From Flammeovirga sp. EKP202 (lineage in GTDB: Bacteria; Bacteroidota; Bacteroidia; Cytophagales; Flammeovirgaceae), in the NCBI RefSeq assembly GCF_014534745.1, contig NZ_JACVVP010000049.1:1-56325 (forward strand): 56,325 nucleotides of DNA, read 5' to 3'. This document shows positions 24,806-35,307 of the stretch, piece by piece. The notes under the pieces are model-generated. The model made no database searches and was not told the DNA's origin. It worked only from the letters and a program-made list of their open reading frames with translations. Every line of letters starts with the position of its first letter. Positions within the stretch are counted from its first letter, which is position 1. Position numbers and translations under genes: made by a program.

Positions 24806-26617
24806 TCTTTCGATTCTATTTCTTAAAATATTTTGTTTAATCTTATTGAAATCTGCCGTTGGTATGGCATTGATGAGATTTTTAGTCGCCTCGGCTTTCG
24901 GGTTATTGTAAACCTCGTTGGCTAAATCCCACTCTTGAAGTTTTCCTTTTTCCATGACTAAAATTCGATCAGCAATAAATTTTACTACTGCCAAGTCATG
25001 GGAAATGAATATGTATGTAAGATTAAATTTCTCTTTTAGATCACATAATAGGTTGAGTACCATTGCTTGAACAGAAACATCCAAGGCAGATACTGATTCG
25101 TCACAGATAATAAACTTTGGTTTTGTTGCTAACGCTCTGGCAATACAAATTCTCTGTCTTTGTCCACCAGAAAACTCATGAGGATAACGGTTTAGATAGG
25201 AGCTGCTTAACCCTACTGTTTCAAGTAAACGGATGGCTTCCTTCTTTCTCGCTTTATCATCTGAAAGAATATTATGAACTTTCATAGGTTCAATAATAGA
25301 TTGTCCTACAGTCGTTCGGGGATTGAGAGAAGTATATGGATTTTGAAAAATAATTTGAATATCTCTTCTCAGGTTGTTCATTTCTCTTTTAGGAATAGTC
25401 GCTAGATCTTTTCCTTCAAAATAAACATGCCCATCTTTAGGTTCTATCAGCCTGAGTATGCATCGTCCCAACGTAGTTTTGCCACAACCTGAGCGACCAA
25501 CAAGCCCTAGTGTTTCCCCTTCATTTACTTGGAAGCTTATATCATCCACAGCTGTAAACGATTTAATTTCTTTGCCCCATATATTTTTCTTGATAGGGAA
25601 AGATGCTGTAAGATTTTTTACTTCTAAGATTGGAGGTTTATCAAGGATCTTCTTTTGCTTTTCATATACCTTGCTCTCATCTTGGGCATTAAGAATCAGT
25701 GCTTGCCCTACAGACATAAACTTCGCTTTTGATTTCCCAGTTTTTGAAACGTCTTCTAAGAAGTCATCCAGGGTAGGTAGCCTTTTTAAAGTGATATCAA
25801 TTCTAGGTCTACAAGCTAAGAGTCCTTTTGTATAGGGGTGCTGAGGATTATTAAAAACATCAAACACAGTACCGTATTCAACAATAATACCCTTACGCAT
25901 TACTATGATCTTATCAGCCATTTGTGCAACAGTAGATAAGTCATGGGATATAAACATGCAGGCCGTATTTCTTGTTTCTTTAAATTGATAAAATAGATCA
26001 AGAATACCTTTTTGTGAAGTGACATCCAATGCCGTTGTTGGTTCATCAGCAATTAAAAGACTAGGATTACAAGCCAATGCAATACTGATCAATACTCTTT
26101 GCTTCTGTCCTCCAGAAAGCTGATGGGGATAACTGTGAAATACTTTTTTTGGGTTTTTGAGCTGTGCTAAATCAAAAGCTTGAAGTGCTTTTTTTCTTGC
26201 AGCAGCGTGGCTGATCTTTTTCTCATGTATTTTAATGGTCTCAATTAATTGATAACCACAAGTAAGAACAGGGTTTAGTGAACTCATGGGGTCTTGAAAA
26301 ATCATTCCGATTTCACTACCACGAATATCCCTTATTTCTTTTTTATTTAAAGCTAAAAGATTAAGCGTACCCTTTGTTTTACTATTAAATAGAATTTCTC
26401 CTGAGTTGATGGAGGCATTATCAGATAATAATTGGAGTAAGGATAGGGCAGTGACTGATTTACCTGAGCCTGATTCACCAACGATGCCCAAAGTCTCTCC
26501 AGATTTAAGAGCAAAGTTTATACTGTGTACGGCAGTGGAACTACCTCTTTCTTCATTATTAAAAGAAATTGATAGGTCTTTTACTTCTAAGAGAATGTCA
26601 GCCTTATTTTTCTCCAT
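24785..26617 (-). CDS. Double-ATPase ABC transporter protein, oligopeptide/dipeptide type
   Basis: 610 residues with two complete ATPase domains fused head to tail (DppD-DppF-like, as in YejF or GsiA). Domain 1 has Walker A GESGSGKS (47-54), the signature LSGGQKQR and Walker B LLIADEPTT. Domain 2, from about residue 330, has GRSGCGKT, FSGGQRQR and FIICDESVS. Each domain is followed by the C-terminal LEYG/EYGTVFDVFNNPQHPYTKGLLACRP-type segment of oligopeptide ABC ATPases. No permease or binding-protein gene is adjacent, so its partners lie elsewhere. Confidence 0.9.
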   Translation of the reverse strand: MEKNKADILLEVKDLSISFNNEERGSSTAVHSINFALKSGETLGIVGESGSGKSVTALSLLQLLSDNASINSGEILFNSKTKGTLNLLALNKKEIRDIRGSEIGMIFQDPMSSLNPVLTCGYQLIETIKIHEKKISHAAARKKALQAFDLAQLKNPKKVFHSYPHQLSGGQKQRVLISIALACNPSLLIADEPTTALDVTSQKGILDLFYQFKETRNTACMFISHDLSTVAQMADKIIVMRKGIIVEYGTVFDVFNNPQHPYTKGLLACRPRIDITLKRLPTLDDFLEDVSKTGKSKAKFMSVGQALILNAQDESKVYEKQKKILDKPPILEVKNLTASFPIKKNIWGKEIKSFTAVDDISFQVNEGETLGLVGRSGCGKTTLGRCILRLIEPKDGHVYFEGKDLATIPKREMNNLRRDIQIIFQNPYTSLNPRTTVGQSIIEPMKVHNILSDDKARKKEAIRLLETVGLSSSYLNRYPHEFSGGQRQRICIARALATKPKFIICDESVSALDVSVQAMVLNLLCDLKEKFNLTYIFISHDLAVVKFIADRILVMEKGKLQEWDLANEVYNNPKAEATKNLINAIPTADFNKIKQNILRNRIEREKGASK

Positions 26618-26705
26618 AAATTAGTATCTCAGATTAATTGAAGTCGTAAATTAGTAAGAGGAGCGTTTAAACAATAATTTTAAACAAAAAAATATTAAAA
26701 AATGG

Positions 26706-26754
26706 ACAAACTCCTATTCTGAAAAGCTGAATTTTCATCAAAATAGAGGTTTGT
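26706..26754 (-). terminator. Probable terminator of the PP2C sensor gene
   Basis: Imperfect stem 26706-26718 with 26742-26754 (ACAAAC and GTTTGT ends pair; two mismatched or wobble positions), then a T-rich run on the minus strand. Confidence 0.5.
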
Positions 26755-26762
26755 AAAATGCT

Positions 26763-29700
26763 TTAAAGCTCTATGCCAAGTACTGTAATATCATCTCTTT
26801 GTGGAATGTTATTTTGATGTACATCTAAGGCCGCTTCAATTAAATCACCTAAATCTTCTAAAGGTTGATCAATATGCTTTCTGATATAGGTCTCAAAATA
26901 TCTTCGACCAAACTTATCATTATTTTCGTTGTTTTGATCTAATATTCCATCGGTCAACATCAGTAAATAATCTCCTTCTTCAAACTCAATCTGCTGTGTT
27001 TCAAATTCTCTACCTACTTTTTGTTTACCTCCAATCGCTTTTTTACTTCCTCTGTGTCTTTCTAATAAACCATATTTTTTCCTTACGATATAAATATCAC
27101 TTTTGGCTCCTGAGAAAAACATTTTAGGAACGCCATTGATGGTCTCGAATTTACAAAGAGCGATGTCCATGCCATCATTAATGGTATTTTCTTGTTGACG
27201 TAAATAAGTGATCACCCTTTGGTTTAACATTTCAAGAATGATAGAGGTGTCTTGAGTTAACTTTTTATCCACAACTTCTTGTAGGATAGTTTTTCCGATC
27301 ATAGACATTAAAGCACCTGGTACACCATGGCCCGTACAGTCCACAACGGCAAAGAATTTTACAAGTGAGCCGTCCATTTTCTTGGTTTCACCATACCAAT
27401 AAAAATCTCCACTAACAATGTCCTTTGGTCGATAAATAGAAAACAACTTCTTGAATTTACTTTCCAGTAAACCAATAGGAGGTAGGATTGCATATTGAAT
27501 GGTTTGAGCGGCCCTAAGACTATTCGTAATTTTTATATTTTGATCGTTTACTTGTGTCATGGCGTCATCAAGTTCCTCTTTCACTAGTTCCACTTTTCTT
27601 TTTTGAAGATAAGCTCTTCGGATAATAACAATCAAACCGATGACAAGTAAAAGGAGGCCACACATTGCCAAGAAGTAAGTTAAAATCTCTTTTTGATGTT
27701 CAGCTTCAGAGATTTGATTTTCTTCTTTGAACTTCATCATTCGATCTTCCTTTTCTTGAAGCTTGTTTCTTAAAACACCAATCATTGCAAGAAGAGAACT
27801 GTCTTGTGAAGAGAAAATGGTATCTGTCTTGGCGGTTAATTTACTTTCGAGTCTACTTAATTCCGCATTCAGAGAGTCAATTTCATATTGAGCAATTAAC
27901 TCTTTATTCTCTGCTTTTTCATAAACACTTAAAAAATCATTTCTTAAAGAAAGTTCTTCTCTTCTCTGCTCAATGGTTTTTTCTGTCGCTCCCTCACCTA
28001 AAACAGCAACCTCAATATTTTCAATCACTTCCTCTTCTTCTTCAATATTGACAGTGATTGTTAAAGTCTTTTGGATATTATCATAAAATCGATTGATGAT
28101 TTCATGGGCGTGGATATGTACTAAGCTGATCGATCCTTCAAACTCAGAAGGAGTCATTTCTACTTTTAGGTCGGTATAACCTCTGCTGTTGGTTGAAGCA
28201 AATTTGCCATCAGCAAGAATTAGGGCATCACTTACAAAATTTCCATCTTGATCAATTACTCTAAAACCGATGTTAGAAATAGATTGTTCGTTTGAAACCT
28301 TCATTTTGATATACTGAGAGTATTCTCTTCTTTCTTGTGCAAACGAGCGCAAGCTTCTACCCGGAACCATAACCTCAAAGTTGGTCTTTAAACGAATACC
28401 AATAGGAAAGGTAATTGAGAATTCACCGTTTTGATCAGTAGAAGTAGAGAATAATCGATTATTTACAAAAATATGCAATGCTTTATTGGTAATAGGATTA
28501 TTATCTTCATTGATTACTCTTCCTTCTAGTACATCTTGTAATTTATCTCTAAGTAAAATGATGATTTTATCATTTTCAATGAACCATGACTTGAGTTCCA
28601 TGTCCTCTTTAGCCACCGTGACTACTCTTGGCGTACTGAAAAGCCCATCATTTATATTAATATGATAAGTAAATTCACCATTGCTGTCTGATTTAAAAGG
28701 TTTGTTATTGACAGTGATTTCAGCATTGCTTATTGGTAATCCTCTGTAGGAAACTTTCCCTTTCATCGTGGGTGCTTTTGTTTCCTTGATGGTCATTTCT
28801 ATGCCTTGATTCGAACCAAGCATAGGGTTGATGTCAAAAGTGTTATGGACTTTAACAGGAATTACATTGGGAGGAGCACTTGCTAAAACAACACCATCTT
28901 CATTACTGTTTTCCTTAATAACATAAAAATGTTGTTCCTCTTCTTTTTCATTTCGAATTCCAATTTTGATAGAATAAGTACCTTCATGAAAAATGTTGGA
29001 ATTTTTCTCCACTTTGATGTAAAAATTATTGTCAATATCAGCCAATAGAGAGTAGGCTCCTTTTTCATTGGTGACCGTTTCATAAAGCTGTTCTTTGGAT
29101 TCTAAACGAACAGAAGCATTGACTAAAGGCTCTCCATCTTCTTTCTCAACGACACCATTGATACGAACTTTGTCAAAGAAAAATACTTGGAAAATATCTA
29201 ATTGACCTATTGATTCTGCTCTAGCGGAGGAGAAGTACCCAATTTTCCCATACATACTGAAATACGTATCATCAGAAGTGGAATTAATAGGTACACCAAG
29301 GTTTTGAGGAGCTGTCCATTGGTCGGTCTGATCATCATAAACCGATCTAAAAATATCGTAACCTCCCATGGAATGATGTCCTTTTGAAGAGAAAAATAAC
29401 TCACCTTCTGCATTGATAAAGGGGGAATCTTCATCTTGTGGGGTGTTCAGTTCAGTAAGCTCTTCAGGTTCATTCCATTGTCTTTTTCTTTTATTCCAAG
29501 TAGAATGAAAAAGGTCAAGGTCATCTGTATCATTGAACCCTCTAGAGGCGAAATATAAATGTTGTAGATCTTCAGTGATGAATGCATGTGTTTCTTGAGC
29601 AGGTGAATTGATGCCTTTTACAAGGTACTCACCTCCCCAGCTATCCCCGGTTTTTTCTCTTTGATAGATGTTTCCATCTCTGTAAAGCAGGGCTTTAGTG

Positions 29701-30398
29701 TCATTGTCAAAAAGTTGGATTGTGGCTGCATGACCGTCAGCAGAAAGTTCCTCAACTCTGGCAGGATTTGCCCATTCGTCATTGGCATCCATGTACGCAT
29801 GGTAAATTTGCTCAAAACGACTGCCCTTAGAGCTTTTCTCATCTCCAAGTTTTGTTACTCTTGTAAATAGGAAGGATTGATGGTCTTTGGTAAGTGTTAT
29901 GCTATGTTCATTGAATTTTGAATTGACCTTATCTCCTAAATGCCTAACGATTACTTTATTCTTATCTGAAAGAATCACTTTGGCATTTTCAATCTGTTGT
30001 TTTAGAATATCTACATCTTCTACTCCTTTTGAAAATAAAGTAGCTTGATAGATCGCATCTTCAGCAAGGTGAATCTTCCCAAGTGCTAAATATCCTTCAG
30101 CAATGTAATAATGAAAGTCTGCACTCTGAGCTGCTGAAGATTTTTTGATAGATTCCAATAGTTCAATACCCTCTTTAGGAAGGTTGGTTTTGATATAACA
30201 AACAGCCAAACTATAGATGTAGGATTCATTATTAGGGTACAGGTTAACAAGTGGCTCAATGTATTGTAGAGCCTCTGCATAATTATGTTGGGTATAAGCC
30301 TTACGTGCTTGTTTCTCTAATTGCTTGGAGTCTTGAGCAAACAGTTTAAAAGGGATAATTAGCAGTAGTAAAGTAATATATTTAAGCAAATTCTGCAT
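26763..30398 (-). CDS. Periplasmic sensor-SpoIIE (PP2C) phosphatase fusion
   Basis: 1211 residues. Signal peptide (to LFAQ, about 22), then TPR-like helices (about 25-135), a WD40/PD40-type propeller (about 150-410, with NEPEELTELNTPQDEDSPFIN and GGYDIFRSVYD), and carboxypeptidase-regulatory beta domains (about 412-860). A long charged stretch follows, then a single membrane helix (about 905-927), a coiled coil, and a C-terminal SpoIIE/PP2C domain (985-1211). The last has the metal motifs SGDFYWY, VDCTGHGVPGA, LTDG and RDDITVLG. The N-terminal half resembles the TPR-PD40-CRD layout of type IX secretion PorE proteins. The intact active site predicts a signalling phosphatase, probably for an anti-sigma antagonist. 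Confidence 0.85.
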   Translation of the reverse strand: MQNLLKYITLLLLIIPFKLFAQDSKQLEKQARKAYTQHNYAEALQYIEPLVNLYPNNESYIYSLAVCYIKTNLPKEGIELLESIKKSSAAQSADFHYYIAEGYLALGKIHLAEDAIYQATLFSKGVEDVDILKQQIENAKVILSDKNKVIVRHLGDKVNSKFNEHSITLTKDHQSFLFTRVTKLGDEKSSKGSRFEQIYHAYMDANDEWANPARVEELSADGHAATIQLFDNDTKALLYRDGNIYQREKTGDSWGGEYLVKGINSPAQETHAFITEDLQHLYFASRGFNDTDDLDLFHSTWNKRKRQWNEPEELTELNTPQDEDSPFINAEGELFFSSKGHHSMGGYDIFRSVYDDQTDQWTAPQNLGVPINSTSDDTYFSMYGKIGYFSSARAESIGQLDIFQVFFFDKVRINGVVEKEDGEPLVNASVRLESKEQLYETVTNEKGAYSLLADIDNNFYIKVEKNSNIFHEGTYSIKIGIRNEKEEEQHFYVIKENSNEDGVVLASAPPNVIPVKVHNTFDINPMLGSNQGIEMTIKETKAPTMKGKVSYRGLPISNAEITVNNKPFKSDSNGEFTYHININDGLFSTPRVVTVAKEDMELKSWFIENDKIIILLRDKLQDVLEGRVINEDNNPITNKALHIFVNNRLFSTSTDQNGEFSITFPIGIRLKTNFEVMVPGRSLRSFAQERREYSQYIKMKVSNEQSISNIGFRVIDQDGNFVSDALILADGKFASTNSRGYTDLKVEMTPSEFEGSISLVHIHAHEIINRFYDNIQKTLTITVNIEEEEEVIENIEVAVLGEGATEKTIEQRREELSLRNDFLSVYEKAENKELIAQYEIDSLNAELSRLESKLTAKTDTIFSSQDSSLLAMIGVLRNKLQEKEDRMMKFKEENQISEAEHQKEILTYFLAMCGLLLLVIGLIVIIRRAYLQKRKVELVKEELDDAMTQVNDQNIKITNSLRAAQTIQYAILPPIGLLESKFKKLFSIYRPKDIVSGDFYWYGETKKMDGSLVKFFAVVDCTGHGVPGALMSMIGKTILQEVVDKKLTQDTSIILEMLNQRVITYLRQQENTINDGMDIALCKFETINGVPKMFFSGAKSDIYIVRKKYGLLERHRGSKKAIGGKQKVGREFETQQIEFEEGDYLLMLTDGILDQNNENNDKFGRRYFETYIRKHIDQPLEDLGDLIEAALDVHQNNIPQRDDITVLGIEL

Positions 30399-30610
30399 AA
30401 ATAGCTTTAGGTAGTAAAAGTTTAATCTAATAAAGTAAAGAGTTACGAAAAAAGTTACAAGTAATACATTATGAAATGAAATTAATACTTAAATTCTTTC
30501 TAGGATATTTTTGAGTAAATTCTATCATTACTAAAAATACAACATTTACATTTATTATAAAACTTTGGAAATTGAAATATTTGTTTAATACAGAGCAGTC
30601 AACGTTTGAT

Positions 30611-32818
30611 TTATATACGTTGGAGATTGTAAGTGTATTGTTTTAGGCAGTTGACATTTTCTCCTATTCTTCTAAATTGATTGTTAATAATCACAATATC
30701 AGATAGTTTATTGATGTTTTCTGACTCTTTAATACCTAATTGTAGTTCTTTTTCTCGGATTTTTTCCAAATTTTCAGTCTCATTATCTATTGTAGTTAGA
30801 AATCTGTTAATGTCCTCATCCTCAAGGATGTTACTTTTGCCTTGAATGTATAATGCAAGGTGTTCTAATGTGTTACAAATACTATCAATAAAAAGTTCCA
30901 ACTCAGAATATTGATATTTTTTCGAAAGACGTTCCACATTTGCAGAAAGTGTGGCGGTATGGGAAAAAATCATGCGTATAGTAGCAATAAATTCATAGAG
31001 GTCAGTGGAGGGTACTTGGTTGGATTTCGGGTCATTGAGCATAGTTTGAAAGCTCATTGCAAGGTTAGCATTTGAAAGTTGAGCTCGCTTTCTTGCAAGC
31101 TTATAGTTGTTGTGGTTCAGTGATTTAATTCCTGTAAAACCAATTGCTACCTCTCTAAAATAATCGCTATTAGCTCTAATAGATTCAACAATTCTTAATT
31201 TGATTTTATTCTTTTCGAATTCCGGCAAAATGGCGAAACTGATGACATAGGCAATAATTCCACCGAGTGCTGTATCAATAATTCTAGCAATAGCAATTTC
31301 AAAATTTGTAGGGGTATTAATCGCAATCAACAATAAAATAAAAGGAGTGAGAAGCGTCATCCCCAATCTGTAATCTTTCGCTAGTGTCCCGAATGTACCA
31401 ATACCTAAAGGAATGAGGACAATGAGATACAAAAAAGGATTATCTGTCACCCACATAATAATAGAGGCAATGACGATTCCGAGTGAAGTTCCTACAATTC
31501 TTGCAATCATTCGTTGTTTAGTGATAGCAAACGAAGGTTTCATAATCACTGCTATTGAAAGCCAAATCCAATACCCTCTATCTAAGTCAAAGAAGAAGGC
31601 AGATGTGTAGCCCAACATCATTGCCATAGCAATTTTTATGGCGTGTCTGAAGTGACCTGAAGAGAGTGTTAAGTTATCTGATAAGTTACCTTGTTCCGGC
31701 TTAGTTAGAAAGTTAGGGAGTCTTAGACCATCTGTATGAGAACGGTCACTCATCTTTTTCCAATCTGTAAATTCTGCTACTTCAAAGGTAAGTCGGTCTA
31801 TCCTTTTGAAATTTCTAAGAATATTTTTTACCTCTGCAAACCAAGAAATAGGTGTTTTACGGTTGTCTTGGTCTCTTAAGCTTTCAAATAATTGATTGAC
31901 TTCATCAAAAGATTGATCTAAAGAAAGTAGTTGTTCAACCGCTTCTCTTTTTTGAATAGATCGAGCAAGAATAGACATATTTCCACCCAGTTGATAGAAA
32001 AGCTTTTCTAAATTGTAGGGGAGTAGTGTATTTTTAAATTCCTCATGTAGAGAAGAGTATTTGATGTGCGTTGCACTTGTTTTTTCAAAAATATCAATGG
32101 AAAATCGCATTATTAATATCAGGGAACGACCGTGAGGAGTTGCACCTTGTAATGCAGAACGCTGTGTCAGGAGAAGGTTTCTGATTTCTTCTTGTTTATG
32201 CTCTATTTGTGTTTGTATTGCAAATAGTTTTCTTTCATTTTCTTTAGAATTGGGATTAGTGAAAAGTCGGGCTTTTGTTCTCATGTATTCAGCCATCAAT
32301 TCATAATTTTCACCAAGAAGTTTCTCTATTGTAGCATATGGTCTTACTTGCCATAGCAAAAGTGAATTAAAACTATACCAAAGTCCGCCTCCCAGCATGG
32401 CAATAAACGTTGGAATTAATTCACGATTATCCAAACCAAAGCCCAGCCCCAAACTTACAGAAATAAGAACACTATTTCCGATCATGGTAGATCGGTTTCC
32501 AAATATTGAGAGCAGTGCTGCTAGGAAAGAAACTGTACCAAGGTACACTAATCCCACTGAAGGCCATGTGATGGTAAAAGCCATGCCTAGTGCACAAATT
32601 GTATTCAGAAAAGCACCTCCAATTAACCCTTTTGCTTTTTCATTCCAATTTCCAGGTGAATCGGATAAGCCTACAGTTAGTGCTCCTATACTTACGGCTG
32701 TAGCTATTGAACTGGTATTGGTGAGAAGCCCCAATAGTAAAGGAAACAAGATAGACCACGTGAGTCTTAATCCATTTGAAAATTGGTTACTTCTAAAAAA
32801 TGAGCTGATTTGATCCAT
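30611..32818 (-). CDS. FUSC-like family inner-membrane protein (YccS-type)
   Basis: About 735 residues. I choose the ATG at 32818 (MDQISSFF) over an upstream start at 32875 because the first membrane segment follows at the normal distance. Two blocks of about six hydrophobic helices (20-165 and 410-545) are each followed by a helical cytosolic part, the doubled layout of YccS/FUSC proteins. GYWIWLSIAVIMKPSFAITKQR is the second-repeat signature. Related proteins export aromatic carboxylates or fusaric acid, but this subgroup is not characterised. It ends 212 bases upstream of the PP2C sensor gene. Confidence 0.85.
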   Translation of the reverse strand: MDQISSFFRSNQFSNGLRLTWSILFPLLLGLLTNTSSIATAVSIGALTVGLSDSPGNWNEKAKGLIGGAFLNTICALGMAFTITWPSVGLVYLGTVSFLAALLSIFGNRSTMIGNSVLISVSLGLGFGLDNRELIPTFIAMLGGGLWYSFNSLLLWQVRPYATIEKLLGENYELMAEYMRTKARLFTNPNSKENERKLFAIQTQIEHKQEEIRNLLLTQRSALQGATPHGRSLILIMRFSIDIFEKTSATHIKYSSLHEEFKNTLLPYNLEKLFYQLGGNMSILARSIQKREAVEQLLSLDQSFDEVNQLFESLRDQDNRKTPISWFAEVKNILRNFKRIDRLTFEVAEFTDWKKMSDRSHTDGLRLPNFLTKPEQGNLSDNLTLSSGHFRHAIKIAMAMMLGYTSAFFFDLDRGYWIWLSIAVIMKPSFAITKQRMIARIVGTSLGIVIASIIMWVTDNPFLYLIVLIPLGIGTFGTLAKDYRLGMTLLTPFILLLIAINTPTNFEIAIARIIDTALGGIIAYVISFAILPEFEKNKIKLRIVESIRANSDYFREVAIGFTGIKSLNHNNYKLARKRAQLSNANLAMSFQTMLNDPKSNQVPSTDLYEFIATIRMIFSHTATLSANVERLSKKYQYSELELFIDSICNTLEHLALYIQGKSNILEDEDINRFLTTIDNETENLEKIREKELQLGIKESENINKLSDIVIINNQFRRIGENVNCLKQYTYNLQRI

Positions 32819-33014
32819 TATGAAAGGATGAGGTGATAATGTGGCTTTGTTAATGACTATATACGATTGTCGCATATATGTGAATCAAAGCAAAATTATG
32901 AAGAATAAATATAAAAAGCTGTCATAATATCTGAACATCGCTAGATATTATTGCTTTTAATTTAAAAGATTTGCTACTTGCGACAGTATTGCACAAACAC
33001 AACTAAAAATAATC

Positions 33015-33551
33015 ATGAAAAAGAATTTTGTACTAATTTCACTATTATTAATCGGCTTATTTTCTTGTGACAACGACACTGATGAGCAAGGCCCACTACC
33101 AACAATCAGCAACTATACAGTTGAAGGTGAGCACGATCACGGTTCTCATGAAAGATCATTAGACGAAGGTGAAGAGACAGAGTTAGAGATGGGTGGCGAA
33201 GCTCATATTGATGCTGAGTTAGCAGGACAAAACCTAAAAACAGTTTTATTAGATATTCACTGGGGTGAAGGTCATACACACGACCGTGTTCAAAGTGTAG
33301 AAGATTCAGTACAATGGACAGAAAAAATTGAGTGGAACTTTGGTGTAGAAGGTGGTTTAACACCTGAAGGAATTTTCCCTAGCAATCACGATTTCCACCA
33401 ACACATTGATGTTCCTTCTGAAATCGATGGCAAGCCAGTAAAAGAAGGTGAGTACCACTTTGTGTTGTTCTTATGGGATCAAGATGGTAACGAAACTCAA
33501 CAAGCTTTAACAGTTCATGTTCACGCTCACGAAGAAGAAGAAGAACTTTAA
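33015..33551 (+). CDS. His-rich DUF4625 lipoprotein
   Basis: 178 residues. The lipobox LFSC (Cys18) predicts a lipoprotein. Histidines are frequent (14), clustered as EHDHGSH near 40, DIHWGEGHTH near 85, NHDFHQH near 125 and VHVHAHEEEEEL at the end, giving many potential metal ligands. The WDQDGNET and Y-H-F pattern is what I recall of DUF4625 proteins. It lies just left of an insertion element, beyond which an MbnP/MbnH-like pair is encoded, so a periplasmic metal-binding (copper) role is plausible but unproven. Confidence 0.7.
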   Translation: MKKNFVLISLLLIGLFSCDNDTDEQGPLPTISNYTVEGEHDHGSHERSLDEGEETELEMGGEAHIDAELAGQNLKTVLLDIHWGEGHTHDRVQSVEDSVQWTEKIEWNFGVEGGLTPEGIFPSNHDFHQHIDVPSEIDGKPVKEGEYHFVLFLWDQDGNETQQALTVHVHAHEEEEEL

Positions 33552-33574
33552 GAAGTTGTCAAAATAGAAAAAAA

Positions 33575-33617
33575 GAGGCTGTCTCATAATTGAAAAAATG
33601 AGTCAGTCTTTTTTTGT
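33575..33617. terminator. Left-end IS hairpin/terminator
   Basis: GGCTGTCTCAT pairs imperfectly with ATGAGTCAGTC (33596-33606) around a short loop, then TTTTTTT. Placed after the DUF4625 gene, it would end that transcript and shield the transposase from read-through. Confidence 0.55.
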
Positions 33618-33628
33618 ATCTTAGAAGT

Positions 33629-35248
33629 ATGGCAAACTCTGAGAAAACATTTAAGTCTTACGATCAACACCAAACGCTCTTATTTCCTACCAATCTTTCA
33701 TCAATGATAGATCAATATCATCCCGTGCGTTTTGTGAGTGATATTATAGATAATTTAGATCTTTCCCTTTTAATCACCGATTACTCCTCCAATGGAGCTA
33801 GTGCTTATCATCCGAAAATGATGTTAAAAGTATGGATCTATGCTTACCTAAACAATATTTATTCAACAAGAAAATTAGAGACCTTTTTAAAGGAAAATAT
33901 CCATGGAATGTGGCTTTCTGGTATGCAAACACCTGATCACAATACATTAAGCCGTTTTCGCAGTGGGAAATTGAAGCCACATATCAAAAAGGTATTTTTC
34001 AAAATTGTTAAATTTCTTATCGATCAAGATCAGCTTGATCTTACTGTTGCCTACACCGATGGGACAAAAATTGAAAGTGTTGCTAACAAATACACATTTG
34101 TATGGGCTAAAAAAGTCAAAAACGCCCAAATCAACATTTCAAAAGCACTAGAAAAAATCTGGGATTATGCCGAAGAATTGTCCACAGATGAGTTTAAAAA
34201 CAAAAGACCAGACTCCTTGGTACCGATCTCAGGTGATCATATGCTAGACTTGTTAACTGACATAGAAGAAGAGTTAAAAGACAAAGAAGTATCTAAAGAG
34301 ATCCAAAGAAAAATCACTTATGCAAAAACAACACAAGCACCGAAAATAGATCAATACAAAAAGCAAGAAGAGATTCTTGATGGAAGAAATAGCTACTCTA
34401 AAACAGATCATGATGCGACTTTCATGAAAATGAAAGATGATCCTATGAAGAATGGGCAGTTAAAACCTTCTTATAATACTCAAGTTTCAACTGAAAACGA
34501 ATATGCGATAAATTATTCCATTCATCAAACAGCAGGAGATTCTACTACTTTTAAAGAGCATCATGATGAAATTAAAGAAGAGTTGGGTAAACATACAGAA
34601 ATAGCCGTAGCAGACTCCGGGTATGGGTCTGAAGAGAATTACAACTATTTAGAAAAGAATGATATTGAGAATTTGGTAAAGTATGCAGGGCTTCATAGCG
34701 AACTGCGTACACGGAAAAAGGAAGCGTTTAAGTTTACTCCTAACTCATTTTATATTAATGAAGAACTCAATTTTGCTGTTTGTCCAATGGGACAGAAAAT
34801 GGAGTTTATTGGGATAAAAGAACAAAAAAGTACGACAGGTTTCAAACAAGAAATTCATAGATATGCAGCAAGGAACTGTAAAAACTGCCCATTACAACCA
34901 AGATGTTTTAAAAGCAAATACAAAGACAAAAACAAGGTACTTTCAATCAACTTAAAAGTAATAAGGTACCGTAAAAAAGCGAAAGAAAACCTCACAAGTA
35001 AAGAGGGTGAAGAGCTAAGAAAAAGACGATGTGCAGAGGTTGAACAGTTTTTTGGACAAATGAAAGGCAATAAAAAGTTTAAGCGATTTCTGATGAAAGG
35101 AATTGATAAGGTGAGTATTGAATTAGGGTTACTATTCATCTCTATGAATATACAGAAATACGTCAGAAAGAAGCTGGCAGAGGCTAAAAGTGCCTTATTT
35201 TATGAGTCTGAAGCACTGATTTATTCAAATTACGGTTGTGTAGCATGA
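33629..35248 (+). CDS. IS1182-family transposase
   Basis: About 539 residues. The ATG at 33629 (MANSEK) is preferred over an upstream in-frame TTG at 33614. The DDE-type catalytic set is visible. The first Asp lies in YTDGTKIES (about 144), the second in VADSGYGSEE, and the Glu in RRCAEVEQFFGQMKG. The N terminus has FPTNLSSMIDQYHPVRFVSD, typical of the family, and a Cys cluster NCKNCPLQPRC precedes the last motif. The frame is uninterrupted and the terminal repeats are perfect, so the element looks intact and recently acquired. Confidence 0.92.
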   Translation: MANSEKTFKSYDQHQTLLFPTNLSSMIDQYHPVRFVSDIIDNLDLSLLITDYSSNGASAYHPKMMLKVWIYAYLNNIYSTRKLETFLKENIHGMWLSGMQTPDHNTLSRFRSGKLKPHIKKVFFKIVKFLIDQDQLDLTVAYTDGTKIESVANKYTFVWAKKVKNAQINISKALEKIWDYAEELSTDEFKNKRPDSLVPISGDHMLDLLTDIEEELKDKEVSKEIQRKITYAKTTQAPKIDQYKKQEEILDGRNSYSKTDHDATFMKMKDDPMKNGQLKPSYNTQVSTENEYAINYSIHQTAGDSTTFKEHHDEIKEELGKHTEIAVADSGYGSEENYNYLEKNDIENLVKYAGLHSELRTRKKEAFKFTPNSFYINEELNFAVCPMGQKMEFIGIKEQKSTTGFKQEIHRYAARNCKNCPLQPRCFKSKYKDKNKVLSINLKVIRYRKKAKENLTSKEGEELRKRRCAEVEQFFGQMKGNKKFKRFLMKGIDKVSIELGLLFISMNIQKYVRKKLAEAKSALFYESEALIYSNYGCVA

Positions 35249-35307
35249 AAGAGTTACTTTTTAAGGCTAAAGAACTATTATTTCTGATTGCTTTAAAAAA
35301 AGGGAAT

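Noticed and set aside
24785-26617. The ABC gene as part of a complete transporter operon
   Set aside because: No permease or substrate-binding gene is adjacent; the neighbours are a convergent hydrolase and an unrelated sensor gene.
33614-33628. TTG as the transposase start
   Set aside because: The ATG at 33629 is the normal family start and lies just after the IS terminal region.
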